Positions 44,263 through 52,336 of a stretch of 64,000 nt of DNA are shown here, piece after piece. Position 1 is the stretch's first letter. Each line of letters opens with the position of its first letter. This DNA is from Breznakia pachnodae (GTDB lineage Bacteria > Bacillota_I > Bacilli_A > Erysipelotrichales > Erysipelotrichaceae). The notes below the pieces were generated by a model. That model was not told the DNA's origin. It ran no database searches and saw only the letters and a list, made by a program, of their open reading frames with translations. The position numbers and the translations under genes were made by a program. The stretch covers positions 62,001-126,000 of the forward strand of contig NZ_JAUSUR010000003.1 in the NCBI RefSeq assembly GCF_030814225.1, in the 5' to 3' direction.

Positions 44263-45321
44263 ATGATTAAATCAGTTGAATTTAAAAATAAAACAGGAAA
44301 AATGCCAAGCGTTGAATTCAGAAAATATGAAACAAATTTTCTAGTTGCTGGAACTCCAGATATTTTTTCTAATGAAGAAGATGATAATGCAGTAATAACT
44401 GTTATAAGTACGTATGGAGAAATGTTTCCAAATGGGAATACAGATGAAAAACCATATTACTTTTTTCGCCATACCAATGGTCTTACTTGGGATACTCGTT
44501 TCGTAGGATTTATTGAACTGGGTGATACCCCTTTAGAATATCAAAAGGGAGGGCATATAGATAATTTATCAGTAGATAATGCAAAAAATCCGTATTATAA
44601 AAAGATTTCAGATTATCCTAATGAATATTATTCACTAGGTACTGAAGAACCATATTTTGAATATCAGTTTACAGATACCTATGCAATTTTAAAAGAAGGA
44701 GATTTTTTTGATGTAAAAGCTGAGTACTTTCCATTTGCAGTTGTTGATCATTCATCGATTTGGAACAATGTTTGTCCAATTTATCAGACTGCATTGTTAA
44801 CTGGGACATATGAAGGAAAACCAGTGCTAGGACTAGCTCATATTGATCGATCATTCAAACAGCATGGTAATGATAAGTACGAGTTATTAGGTTATATAGA
44901 TAACGAATTTGATGGAATTAGAGAAGATGGAAGAAGAGAAACAGCAATTATCCATATTGATACAACTACAGAAAAAGTATTTGCATATTATTGGTTGGAA
45001 GGGGAAGAGCCAATTGTTTCTGATACAGTCATTATGGAGGCGGAATGGGTAAGACTTCCTTATTGTAATGATGGTACATGTATTTATAAGGAAGCAGTAT
45101 ATCGCTTTGCAGGTAAAGAGATTCATTTTACTGCTAAGTGGGGGACAAAAGGTTTTACAGCACATCCACGTCTAGATAAATATGGACAATCGCAAGTTAT
45201 GGGTACATGGTATGAGGGTAAAACACCATATAAACATAAATTGTATATGACATTCAATGAAAACCAGGAAGCGTTTGATAATCATATTGAACAACTTGGT
45301 TTTGATGTTGTTGATGAGTAA
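44263..45321 (+). CDS. Unrecognised 352-residue protein of the beta-glucoside operon
   Basis: I do not recognise the family. It has no signal peptide or membrane segment and is rich in aromatic residues and beta-prone strands: YYFFRHTNGLTWDTRFVGFI, YFPFAVVDHSSIWNNVCPIY, KPVLGLAHIDRSF, KVFAYYWLEGE, GKEIHFTAKWGTKGFTAHPR. The alternation suggests a two-part beta-barrel or lipocalin-like fold, perhaps like AttH/CrtC proteins, or a sugar-binding or isomerase fold. As the last gene of a PTS/GH1 operon it may process a modified beta-glucoside. Translation starts after the long hairpin. Confidence 0.75.
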   Translation: MIKSVEFKNKTGKMPSVEFRKYETNFLVAGTPDIFSNEEDDNAVITVISTYGEMFPNGNTDEKPYYFFRHTNGLTWDTRFVGFIELGDTPLEYQKGGHIDNLSVDNAKNPYYKKISDYPNEYYSLGTEEPYFEYQFTDTYAILKEGDFFDVKAEYFPFAVVDHSSIWNNVCPIYQTALLTGTYEGKPVLGLAHIDRSFKQHGNDKYELLGYIDNEFDGIREDGRRETAIIHIDTTTEKVFAYYWLEGEEPIVSDTVIMEAEWVRLPYCNDGTCIYKEAVYRFAGKEIHFTAKWGTKGFTAHPRLDKYGQSQVMGTWYEGKTPYKHKLYMTFNENQEAFDNHIEQLGFDVVDE

Positions 45322-45328
45322 TAAAAAA

Positions 45329-45365
45329 ATGAGTAGCTCCTTCTAAAGAGTTACTCATCTTTTTA
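45329..45365. terminator. Terminator between convergent genes
   Basis: Stem ATGAGTAGCTC / GAGTTACTCAT (one G-U pair) with five T; A run on the other flank serves the MerR gene on the minus strand. Confidence 0.85.
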
Positions 45366-45368
45366 TTA

Positions 45369-45824
45369 CTATTCTGGTTTAACTATACTATGTGTATCTT
45401 CGTATAATTTTTGAATATGATTCGGCATTTCGCTAGCAGAGATTGTTTTTACAACTTCTTCACTTCCTGCCTTAGTTGCTGTTTCATAATACCAGCATTT
45501 GAATTTAATCATATCCAACGCTTTTTCTAATTCTTGAATTTCATTTTCCATTGTCTCTTTTTGTCTTAAAAACATCTCTTTCCTTTGCTCAAGCGTTTGG
45601 TCACCTAGAGTACACCAGTGCATGAATTCCTTTATTTCTTTTATTTGCAAACCTGATTTCTTAAGACAGTCAATAACTTTTAAAGCTTCCAATGATTTAT
45701 CATTGAATTTTCTGATACCCGCTTCATTTCTTTCAAGATCAATTAGTAAGCCTTCCTTATCATAGAATCTCAATGTTGGGATTGGTAAATTAAACATTTT
45801 TGATACTTCACCAATTGTATACAT
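45369..45824 (-). CDS. MerR-family regulator
   Basis: 151 residues. Helix-turn-helix YTIGEVSKMFNLPIPTLRFYDKEGLL, then NEAGIRKFNDKSLEAL and a coiled coil (about 80-120). A single C-terminal Cys (KFKCWYYETATKAG) could sense electrophiles or redox state, as in AdhR-like MerR proteins; this is inference. Divergent from the operon at 45932. Confidence 0.9.
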   Translation of the reverse strand: MYTIGEVSKMFNLPIPTLRFYDKEGLLIDLERNEAGIRKFNDKSLEALKVIDCLKKSGLQIKEIKEFMHWCTLGDQTLEQRKEMFLRQKETMENEIQELEKALDMIKFKCWYYETATKAGSEEVVKTISASEMPNHIQKLYEDTHSIVKPE

Positions 45825-45853
45825 TACTTCACATCCTTTTTTTAAATAAACCC

Positions 45854-45884
45854 TTGACCTAAAGTTAGGTTTAGGTATTACAAT
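45854..45884 (+). promoter_or_regulatory. MerR-type promoter/operator with 19-base spacer
   Basis: TTGACC (45854-45859), 19-base spacer, TACAAT (45879-45884). The spacer holds a perfect dyad ACCTAAA-GTTAGG-TTTAGGT (45857-45876). It drives the operon at 45932 and is the evident target of the divergent MerR. Confidence 0.88.
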
Positions 45885-45931
45885 TATGTTAGCACATATA
45901 ATTACATGGTGTCAAGAAGGAGGAAATAGTT

Positions 45932-46876
45932 ATGAGTAAAGGATATATTCAAGAACTTAGTAATAATGTAGAAAGGATTCATGTCCGTTACAATAATCGA
46001 TATGGAATCGCAATAGCAGGTGATTTATATATGATAAAAGATATCGATAAGAATAAAAAGTATCCTGCAATTATTGTAGGAGCACCTTATGGTGGAGTAA
46101 AAGAACAAGGCCCAAGTGTATATGCAAATGAATTGGCCCAAAGAGGATTTGTAGTATTAACATTTGATCAAGTATTTATGGGAGAATCAGGTGGTGAACC
46201 AAGAAATGTTTCAAGCCCGGATATTTTCAGCGAAAGTTTTAGTGCAGCTGTAGATTATTTAGGAGTTAAAATACCTTATGTAGATAGAGAAAGAATAGGT
46301 GTTATTGGAATCTGTGGTTCTGCAGGATTTGCTTTATCAGCTGCCCAAGTGGATACAAGAATAAAAGCAATTGCAACCGCAAGCATGTATGATATGAGTG
46401 TTGCAGCAAGATTAGGGCAAAATGCAGAACAGATTCAGAACATGAAAGAGGCATTATCACTCAAACGATGGGAAGATGCCCAAAACGGATGTCCAGAATA
46501 TCTGCCAGGATTTCCTGAAGAACCATTTGATGAAGTTCCTGCTGGAACTCCAGAGCCAGGTGCAGAATGGATGCGATTCTATGCAGTTAAAAGAGGTCAC
46601 CATTCAAGTGCTAGAGGTGGATTTACAACAACATCAAGCATGGCGATGATGAATTATGATTTATTAACACATATCGATGAAATTACACCAAGACCAATAT
46701 TATTTGTAATTGGTAATCGTGCTCATTCAAAATTCTTTAGTGAAAGTGCATATGAAAAAGCAAATAATCCAAAAGAAATCTATACAGTTGAAGATGCAGA
46801 ACATATTGATTTATATGATCGAACAGATCGAATTCCATTTGATAAGTTTGAATCATTTTTTAAGAAGAATATGTAA
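45932..46876 (+). CDS. Alpha/beta hydrolase
   Basis: 314 residues. Alpha/beta hydrolase fold of the dienelactone hydrolase-like COG1073 type: PAIIVGAPYGGVKEQGPSVYA, nucleophile elbow region RIGVIGICGSAGFALSAA, FVVLTFDQVFMGESGGEPR, and a late His in VEDAEHIDLYD. Substrate unknown. SD AGGAGG. First gene of the MerR-controlled operon. Confidence 0.85.
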   Translation: MSKGYIQELSNNVERIHVRYNNRYGIAIAGDLYMIKDIDKNKKYPAIIVGAPYGGVKEQGPSVYANELAQRGFVVLTFDQVFMGESGGEPRNVSSPDIFSESFSAAVDYLGVKIPYVDRERIGVIGICGSAGFALSAAQVDTRIKAIATASMYDMSVAARLGQNAEQIQNMKEALSLKRWEDAQNGCPEYLPGFPEEPFDEVPAGTPEPGAEWMRFYAVKRGHHSSARGGFTTTSSMAMMNYDLLTHIDEITPRPILFVIGNRAHSKFFSESAYEKANNPKEIYTVEDAEHIDLYDRTDRIPFDKFESFFKKNM

Positions 46877-46916
46877 TTTTACCATAAATTGATTAATCTA
46901 TAAAGTGAGGGAAAAT

Positions 46917-47276
46917 ATGATTCGTATAAAGATAAATGACCAAATATTTACAGCGGACTTTAATGATGTTCCTGCAGCAAATGAGTTAATAGAAAAAATG
47001 CCATTTACTATTCATATGAGTGACTTAAACAATAAAGAGAAATATTATTATTTAGATTGTTCGCTTTCATCTGCAACTGCATATTGTCCTTCTACCATAT
47101 ATGAAGGAGAGATTATGTGTTGGTCTAGAGATACTTTAGTAATCTTTTATAGGACCTTTTCTAATTCATATGGAGGATATGTTAAGTTAGGGAGAATTAA
47201 AGAACTTGATGAGTTAACTTCCTTATTAAAAAAGAATCAATCAATTGAAGCTACATTTAGTTTGTTAGAAGAATAG
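46917..47276 (+). CDS. Cyclophilin-like fold protein
   Basis: 119 residues. The pattern IRIKINDQIFTADFNDVPAANELIEKMPFTIHM, EGEIMCWSRDTLVIFY and GYVKLGRI matches the cyclophilin_like2 family of Bacillota, which shares the barrel but not the known peptidyl-prolyl isomerase active site. ATG 46917 with SD GAGGGAAA; a GTG 12 bases earlier is part of the SD region. Families like this often sit beside flavodoxins and alpha/beta hydrolases, as here. Confidence 0.8.
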   Translation: MIRIKINDQIFTADFNDVPAANELIEKMPFTIHMSDLNNKEKYYYLDCSLSSATAYCPSTIYEGEIMCWSRDTLVIFYRTFSNSYGGYVKLGRIKELDELTSLLKKNQSIEATFSLLEE

Positions 47277-47295
47277 TATAAATAAAGGAGATGTA

Positions 47296-48141
47296 ATGAA
47301 ATTAATCAGACAGGAATTATTATCTGGTGAAAGAGCACTATTTAATAGTAATGATTTAGAGATTGTAGATACAACTTTTGAAGAGGGAGAATCTCCTCTT
47401 AAGGAAAGCACTAATATTATATTGAAGGACAGTGTCTTTAAATGGAAGTATCCATTGTGGTATTGTGATGTAATAAAAGTAAGTAATACAGCATTACTTG
47501 AAACCGCCAGATCAGGTATTTGGTATACAAACAAAATAGAGATTAATGACAGTATTATTGATGCACCAAAAACATTTCGACGTTCTAATGATATTGTTTT
47601 AAATAATGTACTACTTACAAATGCTGATGAAACACTATGGAATTGTAAAGATATAAAACTAAACAAAGTAAATGCTAAAGGTAATTATTTTGGTATGAAC
47701 AGCAAAGATGTTTATGTTGATAATCTTCAATTATCAGGTGACTATGCATTTGATGGTGTAAGTAATATTGAAGTACACAATTCAAAGTTACTATCAAAAG
47801 ATGCATTTTGGAATTGTGAGAATGTTAAGGTATATAATTCAGTAATTATAGGTGAATACTTAGGGTGGAATTCTAAGAATGTAACATTTGTGAATTGTAC
47901 AATTGAAAGCTTACAAGGGCTTTGTTATATTGAAAATTTAGTATTAGAAAACTGTAAGATACTAAATTCAGAACTACTTTTTGAATACACTACTGCGAAT
48001 GCTGAAGTTATCACTGTTATTGATAGTGTTAAAAATCCATCAGGTGGGATAATACAAGCAAAAGGTATTGATGAATTAATTTTAGACGATACTAAAATAG
48101 ATGTAAGCAAAACTACATTTGTATTGGAGGAAACAGCATGA
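47296..48141 (+). CDS. DUF3737 protein, right-handed beta-helix
   Basis: 281 residues made of repeated short strands with N/D/S turns (DIVLNNVLLTNADETLWNCKDIKLNKV; NVKVYNSVIIGEYLGWNSKNV), as in DUF3737. The coil repeats WNCK/WNSK with W at regular spacing suggest a parallel beta-helix. Opening MKLIRQELLSGERALFNSND is the family signature. Function unknown. SD AAGGAGATG. Overlaps the next gene by 4 bases (ATGA). Confidence 0.88.
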   Translation: MKLIRQELLSGERALFNSNDLEIVDTTFEEGESPLKESTNIILKDSVFKWKYPLWYCDVIKVSNTALLETARSGIWYTNKIEINDSIIDAPKTFRRSNDIVLNNVLLTNADETLWNCKDIKLNKVNAKGNYFGMNSKDVYVDNLQLSGDYAFDGVSNIEVHNSKLLSKDAFWNCENVKVYNSVIIGEYLGWNSKNVTFVNCTIESLQGLCYIENLVLENCKILNSELLFEYTTANAEVITVIDSVKNPSGGIIQAKGIDELILDDTKIDVSKTTFVLEETA

Positions 48142-49301
48142 TTTATGACTTTGATAAATTAATCAATCGTCATCATACCAACTCAATGAAATGGGATGTA
48201 GATGATATGACATTATCAATGGATATAGCAGATATGGATTTCAAAACTGCTCCAGTAATAATTGAAGCAATAAAAAATAAAGCAGAATTTGGTGTTCTTG
48301 GATATCATGATATTCCTAAGGCATATTATGAAGGATATTGTAACTGGTGGAGAAAACACCATAACTTTATAATGAATGGTGATTGGATGATATTTAGTAC
48401 GGGTGTAGTTCCTGCAATTTCATCGATTGTTCGTAAAATAACAACTGTTGGTGAAAATGTATTAGTGCAAGCGCCTGTCTATAATATTTTCTATAATTCC
48501 ATTATTAATAATGGAAGAAAAGTCTTAACTTCTGATCTTGTCTATAAAGATTACAAGTATACAGTAGACTTTGATGATTTAGAAAGTAAATTATCAGATT
48601 CGCAGACTACATTAATGATTTTATGCAATCCTCATAATCCAATTGGAAAAGTGTGGGAAAAAGAAACTTTAGAAAAGATTGGTGATTTATGTCATAAGTA
48701 TAATGTTGTGGTTTTAAGTGATGAAATTCATTGTGATATAACACAAAATAATAATTATACACCATTTGCATCTATTAATGATTATTGTAGAGATAACAGT
48801 ATCACTTGTTTATCAGTAAGCAAAGCTTTTAATTTAGCTGGTTTACAGTCTGCTTGTATTGTTGTACCAAATGAGAATCTTAGAAATAAAGTGAATCGTG
48901 GTTTGAATACAGATGAAGTAGCTGAGCCAAATGCTTTTGTTGTAGATGCTACTTTGGCAGCATTTAGAGGTGGAGAAGAATGGTTAAAACAATTGAAATC
49001 ATACATTGAAAAAAATAAAGCAGTTGCTGAAGAATATATTTTAAATAACATTTCTAATTTAAAATTAGTAAAGTCGGATGCTACATATCTACTTTGGATT
49101 GATTGTGAACAAATTACTAACTCCACAGCTTTATTTTGTGATTTCCTAGTGTCGAAAATAGGCCTTAAAATTTCAGAAGGTTCAATGTTTGGTGATTGTG
49201 GAAAACAATTTATTCGAATGAATATTGCTTGTCCAACGAAACGAATGTTAGAAGGTCTAGAAAAATTAAAAAGAGGAGTAGAAGAATTTCAAAAGATTTA
49301 G
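48138..49301 (+). CDS. MalY/PatB-family PLP-dependent C-S lyase or aminotransferase
   Basis: 387 residues. DDMTLSMDIADMDFKTAPVI, LMILCNPHNPIGKVW, VVLSDEIHCDI and the Schiff-base Lys in LSVSKAFNLAGLQSA match the MalY/PatB group, which usually cleaves cystathionine or cysteine conjugates. Translationally coupled to the DUF3737 gene. Confidence 0.9.
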   Translation: MIYDFDKLINRHHTNSMKWDVDDMTLSMDIADMDFKTAPVIIEAIKNKAEFGVLGYHDIPKAYYEGYCNWWRKHHNFIMNGDWMIFSTGVVPAISSIVRKITTVGENVLVQAPVYNIFYNSIINNGRKVLTSDLVYKDYKYTVDFDDLESKLSDSQTTLMILCNPHNPIGKVWEKETLEKIGDLCHKYNVVVLSDEIHCDITQNNNYTPFASINDYCRDNSITCLSVSKAFNLAGLQSACIVVPNENLRNKVNRGLNTDEVAEPNAFVVDATLAAFRGGEEWLKQLKSYIEKNKAVAEEYILNNISNLKLVKSDATYLLWIDCEQITNSTALFCDFLVSKIGLKISEGSMFGDCGKQFIRMNIACPTKRMLEGLEKLKRGVEEFQKI

Positions 49302-49314
49302 ATGGGAGCAAATT

Positions 49315-49860
49315 ATGAAAAAAGTTTTAATAATGTCTTCAAGTTTACGTAATAATAGTAATTCAAGTAGTCTGGCAAACGAATTTATGAAAGGTGTACA
49401 AGAAGCTGGGCATGAAGTGAAGATGATTCAATTACAAGATAAAGAGATTAAATATTGTATAGGATGTTTATCCTGTCAAAAAACACATCGATGTGTAATA
49501 AGGGATGATATGAAAGAAATCAATGATTTAATAAAGGAATCAGATGTAGTTGCTTTTGCGACACCTATTTATTTTTACGAAGTATCAGGGCAACTAAAAA
49601 CTTTACTTGATCGGACGAATCCGCTATTTCCAATTGAATATAAATTTCGCGATGTATATGTATTAGCTACTGCAGCTGATGAAGAAAATGAATGGATTAA
49701 AAGATCATTGAATGCAATTGATGGTTGGGTTGAATGTTTTGATAAAGCAAAGATAAAAGAGAAAATAATTGGTGTGAATGCAGGGATTACTGATTCTGAT
49801 AATATAACTAATAATATGGAAACATTGAAGAAGGTGTTTGAAACTGGTAAATTGGTTTAA
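49315..49860 (+). CDS. Flavodoxin-fold NADPH-dependent FMN reductase family protein
   Basis: 181 residues. VLIMSSSLRNNSNSSSLANEFM binds FMN; KYCIGCLSCQKTHRCVIRDDM has the CxxC and following Cys; ATPIYFYEVSGQLKTLLDRTN. It resembles the reductase at 36789 in layout but is clearly diverged. Last gene of the MerR operon; its presence supports a redox or electrophile response. Confidence 0.88.
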   Translation: MKKVLIMSSSLRNNSNSSSLANEFMKGVQEAGHEVKMIQLQDKEIKYCIGCLSCQKTHRCVIRDDMKEINDLIKESDVVAFATPIYFYEVSGQLKTLLDRTNPLFPIEYKFRDVYVLATAADEENEWIKRSLNAIDGWVECFDKAKIKEKIIGVNAGITDSDNITNNMETLKKVFETGKLV

Positions 49861-49945
49861 TAGATAAAGAAATCTTTCATTTTTAATTCTTGTTGTTTTT
49901 TAGGTTGCATTATATACTAAAACTATAAGAGAAAGGAGTCTTATT

Positions 49946-50200
49946 ATGTCTTGTTATTATATTATAGGATTGCGTTTAAGTTATCGTCAGCATAATGCTG
50001 TATTATTACAGGAGGAACTGACTAAGTTTGGATGTAATATAAAAATGAGATTAGGTCTTCATGAAACAGATGAAAAATATTGTTCAAATGATGGTCTAAT
50101 CATCTTGCAGGCATGTGGCGAAAAGGAAGAAGTTGAAAAAATGTTAGATGCATTCAATAATCTTGATGGTGTGTCTGCAAAATTAATGGATTTGAACTAA
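49946..50200 (+). CDS. Small ACT/ferredoxin-like protein, TM1266-type
   Basis: 84 residues. Strand-helix pattern YYIIGLRLSYRQHNAVLLQEELTKFG, IKMRLGLHETDEKY, GLIILQACGEKEEVEKMLDAFNNLDGVSAKLM resembles the putative iron-only hydrogenase system regulator family (TM1266), an ACT-like fold. No hydrogenase genes are in the window, so the role is open. SD AAAGGAG. Confidence 0.6.
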   Translation: MSCYYIIGLRLSYRQHNAVLLQEELTKFGCNIKMRLGLHETDEKYCSNDGLIILQACGEKEEVEKMLDAFNNLDGVSAKLMDLN

Positions 50201-50222
50201 GGAGCGAAAGCTTCTTTTTTCT
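50200..50222 (+). terminator. Terminator after the TM1266-type gene
   Basis: AAGGAGC-GAAA-GCTTCTT (one G-U pair) followed by T run. Confidence 0.7.
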
Positions 50223-50272
50223 TAATAATATTCATCATAGAATTATTTAATTAAGGTAAATTAAGTTTATTA

Positions 50273-50301
50273 TTGACAGTCATATTTTAGTGATATAAAA
50301 T
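50273..50301 (+). promoter_or_regulatory. Strong promoter of the small RNA candidate
   Basis: Consensus -35 TTGACA (50273-50278), 17-base spacer, -10 TAAAAT (50296-50301). Confidence 0.75.
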
Positions 50302-50307
50302 AATAAC

Positions 50308-50383
50308 AAGTTAGCAGTAGAGAATTCTAAGTGAACCTGCTTGCGGACAAACATCTTCATTTAAATGAAGATGTTTGTTTTTA
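50308..50383 (+). ncRNA. Candidate small RNA of about 75 nt
   Basis: Lies alone in the 369-base gap 50201-50569. A consensus promoter is followed by AGCAG / CTGCT enclosing TAGA-GAAT-TCTA, then a perfect 16-bp terminator stem (50347-50378) with loop-free palindrome centre TTTAAA and a T run. No reading frame fits. The region 50384-50523 behind it is AT-rich with no feature I can support. I know no matching RNA family. Confidence 0.6.
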
Positions 50384-50523
50384 TATTGTTAAGGGATTTA
50401 AAATAATAAAAATATTAATGGTATATTAGGAAGAAAGATAAAACTTGTTAATATATTATTAACCCTGCTTATGTAAAAAGTTAACTGTTTAAACTGATTC
50501 AAGTAGAAAAAATGATTCTGAGT

Positions 50524-50552
50524 TTGATGCATGCATTAATGAATAGTATAAT
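50524..50552 (+). promoter_or_regulatory. Promoter of the toxin-antitoxin-like pair
   Basis: TTGATG (50524-50529), 17-base spacer, TATAAT (50547-50552), 18 bases before the antitoxin-like gene. Confidence 0.65.
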
Positions 50553-50569
50553 AAAGAAAGAGGTGTTTT

Positions 50570-50752
50570 ATGGATAAATTTACAAAAGACATTGATATAG
50601 CAAATGCTGAAAAAAAATACTTCGCTAAAAAGAAATTAGAAATTTTGCAAAAAAGGCAGATGGAAGAGATTTTAGAAAGTCATGAAGATATAAAACAAGG
50701 TAGGGTTATGAGTGAAGAAGAGTTTTGGAGAAGATTAGATAAAAAACTATGA
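50570..50752 (+). CDS. Small antitoxin-like protein
   Basis: 60 residues, highly charged and helical: IDIANAEKKYFAKKKLEILQ, ESHEDIKQGRVMSEEEFW. The ending VMSEEEFWRRLDKKL resembles the toxin-binding tails of RelB/ParD-like antitoxins, which come just before a RelE/ParE toxin as here. No clear DNA-binding domain is visible. SD AAAGAGG. Confidence 0.6.
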   Translation: MDKFTKDIDIANAEKKYFAKKKLEILQKRQMEEILESHEDIKQGRVMSEEEFWRRLDKKL

Positions 50753-51053
50753 TGTAATAATTACTTATTCATTTTGGAAAGATGCAGATAAAATAACTGA
50801 TTATTACATTGATAATTTTAAGAATGATAGGTTATTTGAACAACTTTATTATGAAATTAAAGAATGTGTGAAAACACTTAGTGCTTTTCCTAATTTGAAA
50901 TTAATAATGAATATATTAGAAGATGGTTCAGAAATTAGAAGGTATACTTTAAAAAATCATGTAATAATCTATGAAGTTGATGAGCGAAATGAAATAGTTT
51001 ATTTAAATCGTATTTATCATCAATTGGAAGATTATTTATCTCATTACAGTTAA
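50739..51053 (+). pseudogene. RelE/ParE-like toxin without a normal start codon
   Basis: The frame is open from 50739 for 104 codons and reads YDVIITYSFWKDADKITDYY ... SAFPNLKLIMNILEDG ... IRRYTLKNHVIIYEVDERNEIVYLNRIYHQ, a full-length RelE/ParE toxin fold. No ATG, GTG or TTG lies before residue 40. The two ATGs at 50749 and 50752 are in another frame and stop at once. An ATG-GAT with one G lost (ATGATGTA for ATGGATGTA at 50749) would restore a normal start overlapping the antitoxin stop. An AUA start at 50739 behind GGAG is the alternative. Confidence 0.6.
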
Positions 51054-51093
51054 AACAAGGTGTGGATTTCCACACTTTTTATTTTGTCAGGTG

Positions 51094-51124
51094 TTGACAT
51101 TAAAGTTTGGTTTAATGTTAGTAT
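51094..51124 (+). promoter_or_regulatory. MerR-type promoter/operator with 19-base spacer
   Basis: TTGACA (51094-51099), 19-base spacer, TAGTAT (51119-51124), with a perfect dyad ACATTAAA-GTTTGG-TTTAATGT (51097-51118). It precedes the MerR gene at 51144, so the operon is autoregulated. Confidence 0.88.
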
Positions 51125-51143
51125 AGTTGCGAGAGGTACAAAT

Positions 51144-51602
51144 ATGTGGACAATTAAAGAAATTTCAAAGCTGACAGGATTAGCTCCTGCAACATTAAGA
51201 TATTATGACAAGATGGAAATTCTTCCATCAAAAAGATTAGAAAATGGTTATCGTGTATATGATGAATTAGATTTGTTAATTATTCAAAACCTTGTTGTAT
51301 TAAAGTATGCCGGTTTTCCCTTGGATGATATAAAAGTACTCACTTCTTTATATTATAAGGAAGAAGGGGATGAATGTAATGAAATGGGACGTGAAGTATT
51401 TGATCGCCAACTAAAAACAATGAAGCAGAAAATTGATATGCTTCAGGAAGTAATCAAGATTATTGAATCAATTCAGCCATTATTTGAAACCCATGAATTA
51501 TATAAAATAAATCAGGAAGATTTATATCAAAGAATTCAAGGGTTGTTTCAACGAATTCAAGAAAAGGATTTTGATTTTTTGAAAGTTGAGGAAGACAAGT
51601 AA
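51144..51602 (+). CDS. MerR-family regulator of the redox operon
   Basis: 152 residues. WTIKEISKLTGLAPATLRYYDKMEILPSKRLENGYRVYDE is the DNA-binding part; a coiled coil follows and a short C-terminal region (residues about 110-152). A Cys in EEGDECNEMGREVF may sense redox state. ATG 51144 lies behind GAGAGG; the longer in-frame start at 51060 precedes the promoter. Overlaps the next ATG by one base. Confidence 0.9.
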   Translation: MWTIKEISKLTGLAPATLRYYDKMEILPSKRLENGYRVYDELDLLIIQNLVVLKYAGFPLDDIKVLTSLYYKEEGDECNEMGREVFDRQLKTMKQKIDMLQEVIKIIESIQPLFETHELYKINQEDLYQRIQGLFQRIQEKDFDFLKVEEDK

Positions 51603-52000
51603 TGAGAAAGAAAGTAAAAGTTATGATAATAATTACATCAATTGTTTTAGTGATTGGAGTTGGTTTTGGACTATCTTATCTAAAACGATATAACGATTAT
51701 AAAAGTGAAGTTGCTGATATAAAAATCAAAGAAGTGAATCTTAATGAAATTGAAGATGGAGTTTATGTTGGTGAATACGATGTAGATTTTATTAGTGCCA
51801 AAGTTCAGGTTGAAGTAAAGGATAATCAAATTAAAGTTATTGAATTTATTGAATATCATCATGATCGTGGAGAAAAAGCGAAAAGTATTCTTCAGGATAT
51901 GGTAGATGAGCAACGAATTGATGTGGACACAATTTCTGGTGCAACGAATTCCAGCAAGGTGATTCAAAAAGCAGTGGAAAATGCACTGAGTGGCAGTTAG
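51602..52000 (+). CDS. Membrane-anchored FMN-binding domain protein
   Basis: 132 residues. One N-terminal membrane helix (VMIIITSIVLVIGVGFGLSYL) places the rest outside. The FMN-bind domain has DGVYVGEYD, VQVEVKDNQIKVIEFIEYHH and the flavinylation motif SGATNSS, where the Thr takes covalent FMN from ApbE. Followed at once by a bis-heme-type membrane protein and apbE. Confidence 0.9.
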   Translation: MRKKVKVMIIITSIVLVIGVGFGLSYLKRYNDYKSEVADIKIKEVNLNEIEDGVYVGEYDVDFISAKVQVEVKDNQIKVIEFIEYHHDRGEKAKSILQDMVDEQRIDVDTISGATNSSKVIQKAVENALSGS

Positions 52001-52336
52001 ATGAAATTTCCTGCTTTGTTGGGATGGTTGAGTCTATTGTGTTGTATTCCATTGTTTCTGGTATCAATAAAGAGTAATAATAAAATAATAAGGTTATGTA
52101 GAGAGTATCATTTTGCATTTGGATGGCTAATGCTTCTATTTGCACTATTACATGCTTTATTTTCTATTAGAAGTATAATGGATGTTCCCTTTGGTGTTTT
52201 ATCACTCTTAGGAGTAATGTGTTTAAATGCAATGTTCTTTATTAAGAAAAAGAAATCGATTCATATAAAATTACATAAATGGATTGCGGTAGGGTTATTA
52301 ATCACTTTAATACTTCATATCTGGATGAAATTATAA
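52001..52336 (+). CDS. Small bis-heme-type membrane protein
   Basis: 111 residues, four hydrophobic segments. Two His pairs, His37/His51 and His92/His106, are each 14 residues apart in helices 2 and 4, the spacing used to bind two b-type hemes across the membrane in ferric-reductase-like (MsrQ/YedZ, FRE) proteins. It could pass electrons from inside to the flavinylated protein outside. The annotation rests on the His spacing and the context. No SD is evident; it starts directly after the previous stop. Confidence 0.65.
   Translation: MKFPALLGWLSLLCCIPLFLVSIKSNNKIIRLCREYHFAFGWLMLLFALLHALFSIRSIMDVPFGVLSLLGVMCLNAMFFIKKKKSIHIKLHKWIAVGLLITLILHIWMKL

Noticed and set aside
50740-50752. Programmed -1 frameshift at A AAA AAC between antitoxin and toxin
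   Set aside because: The toxin frame is +1 relative to the antitoxin, so a -1 shift leads to the wrong frame.
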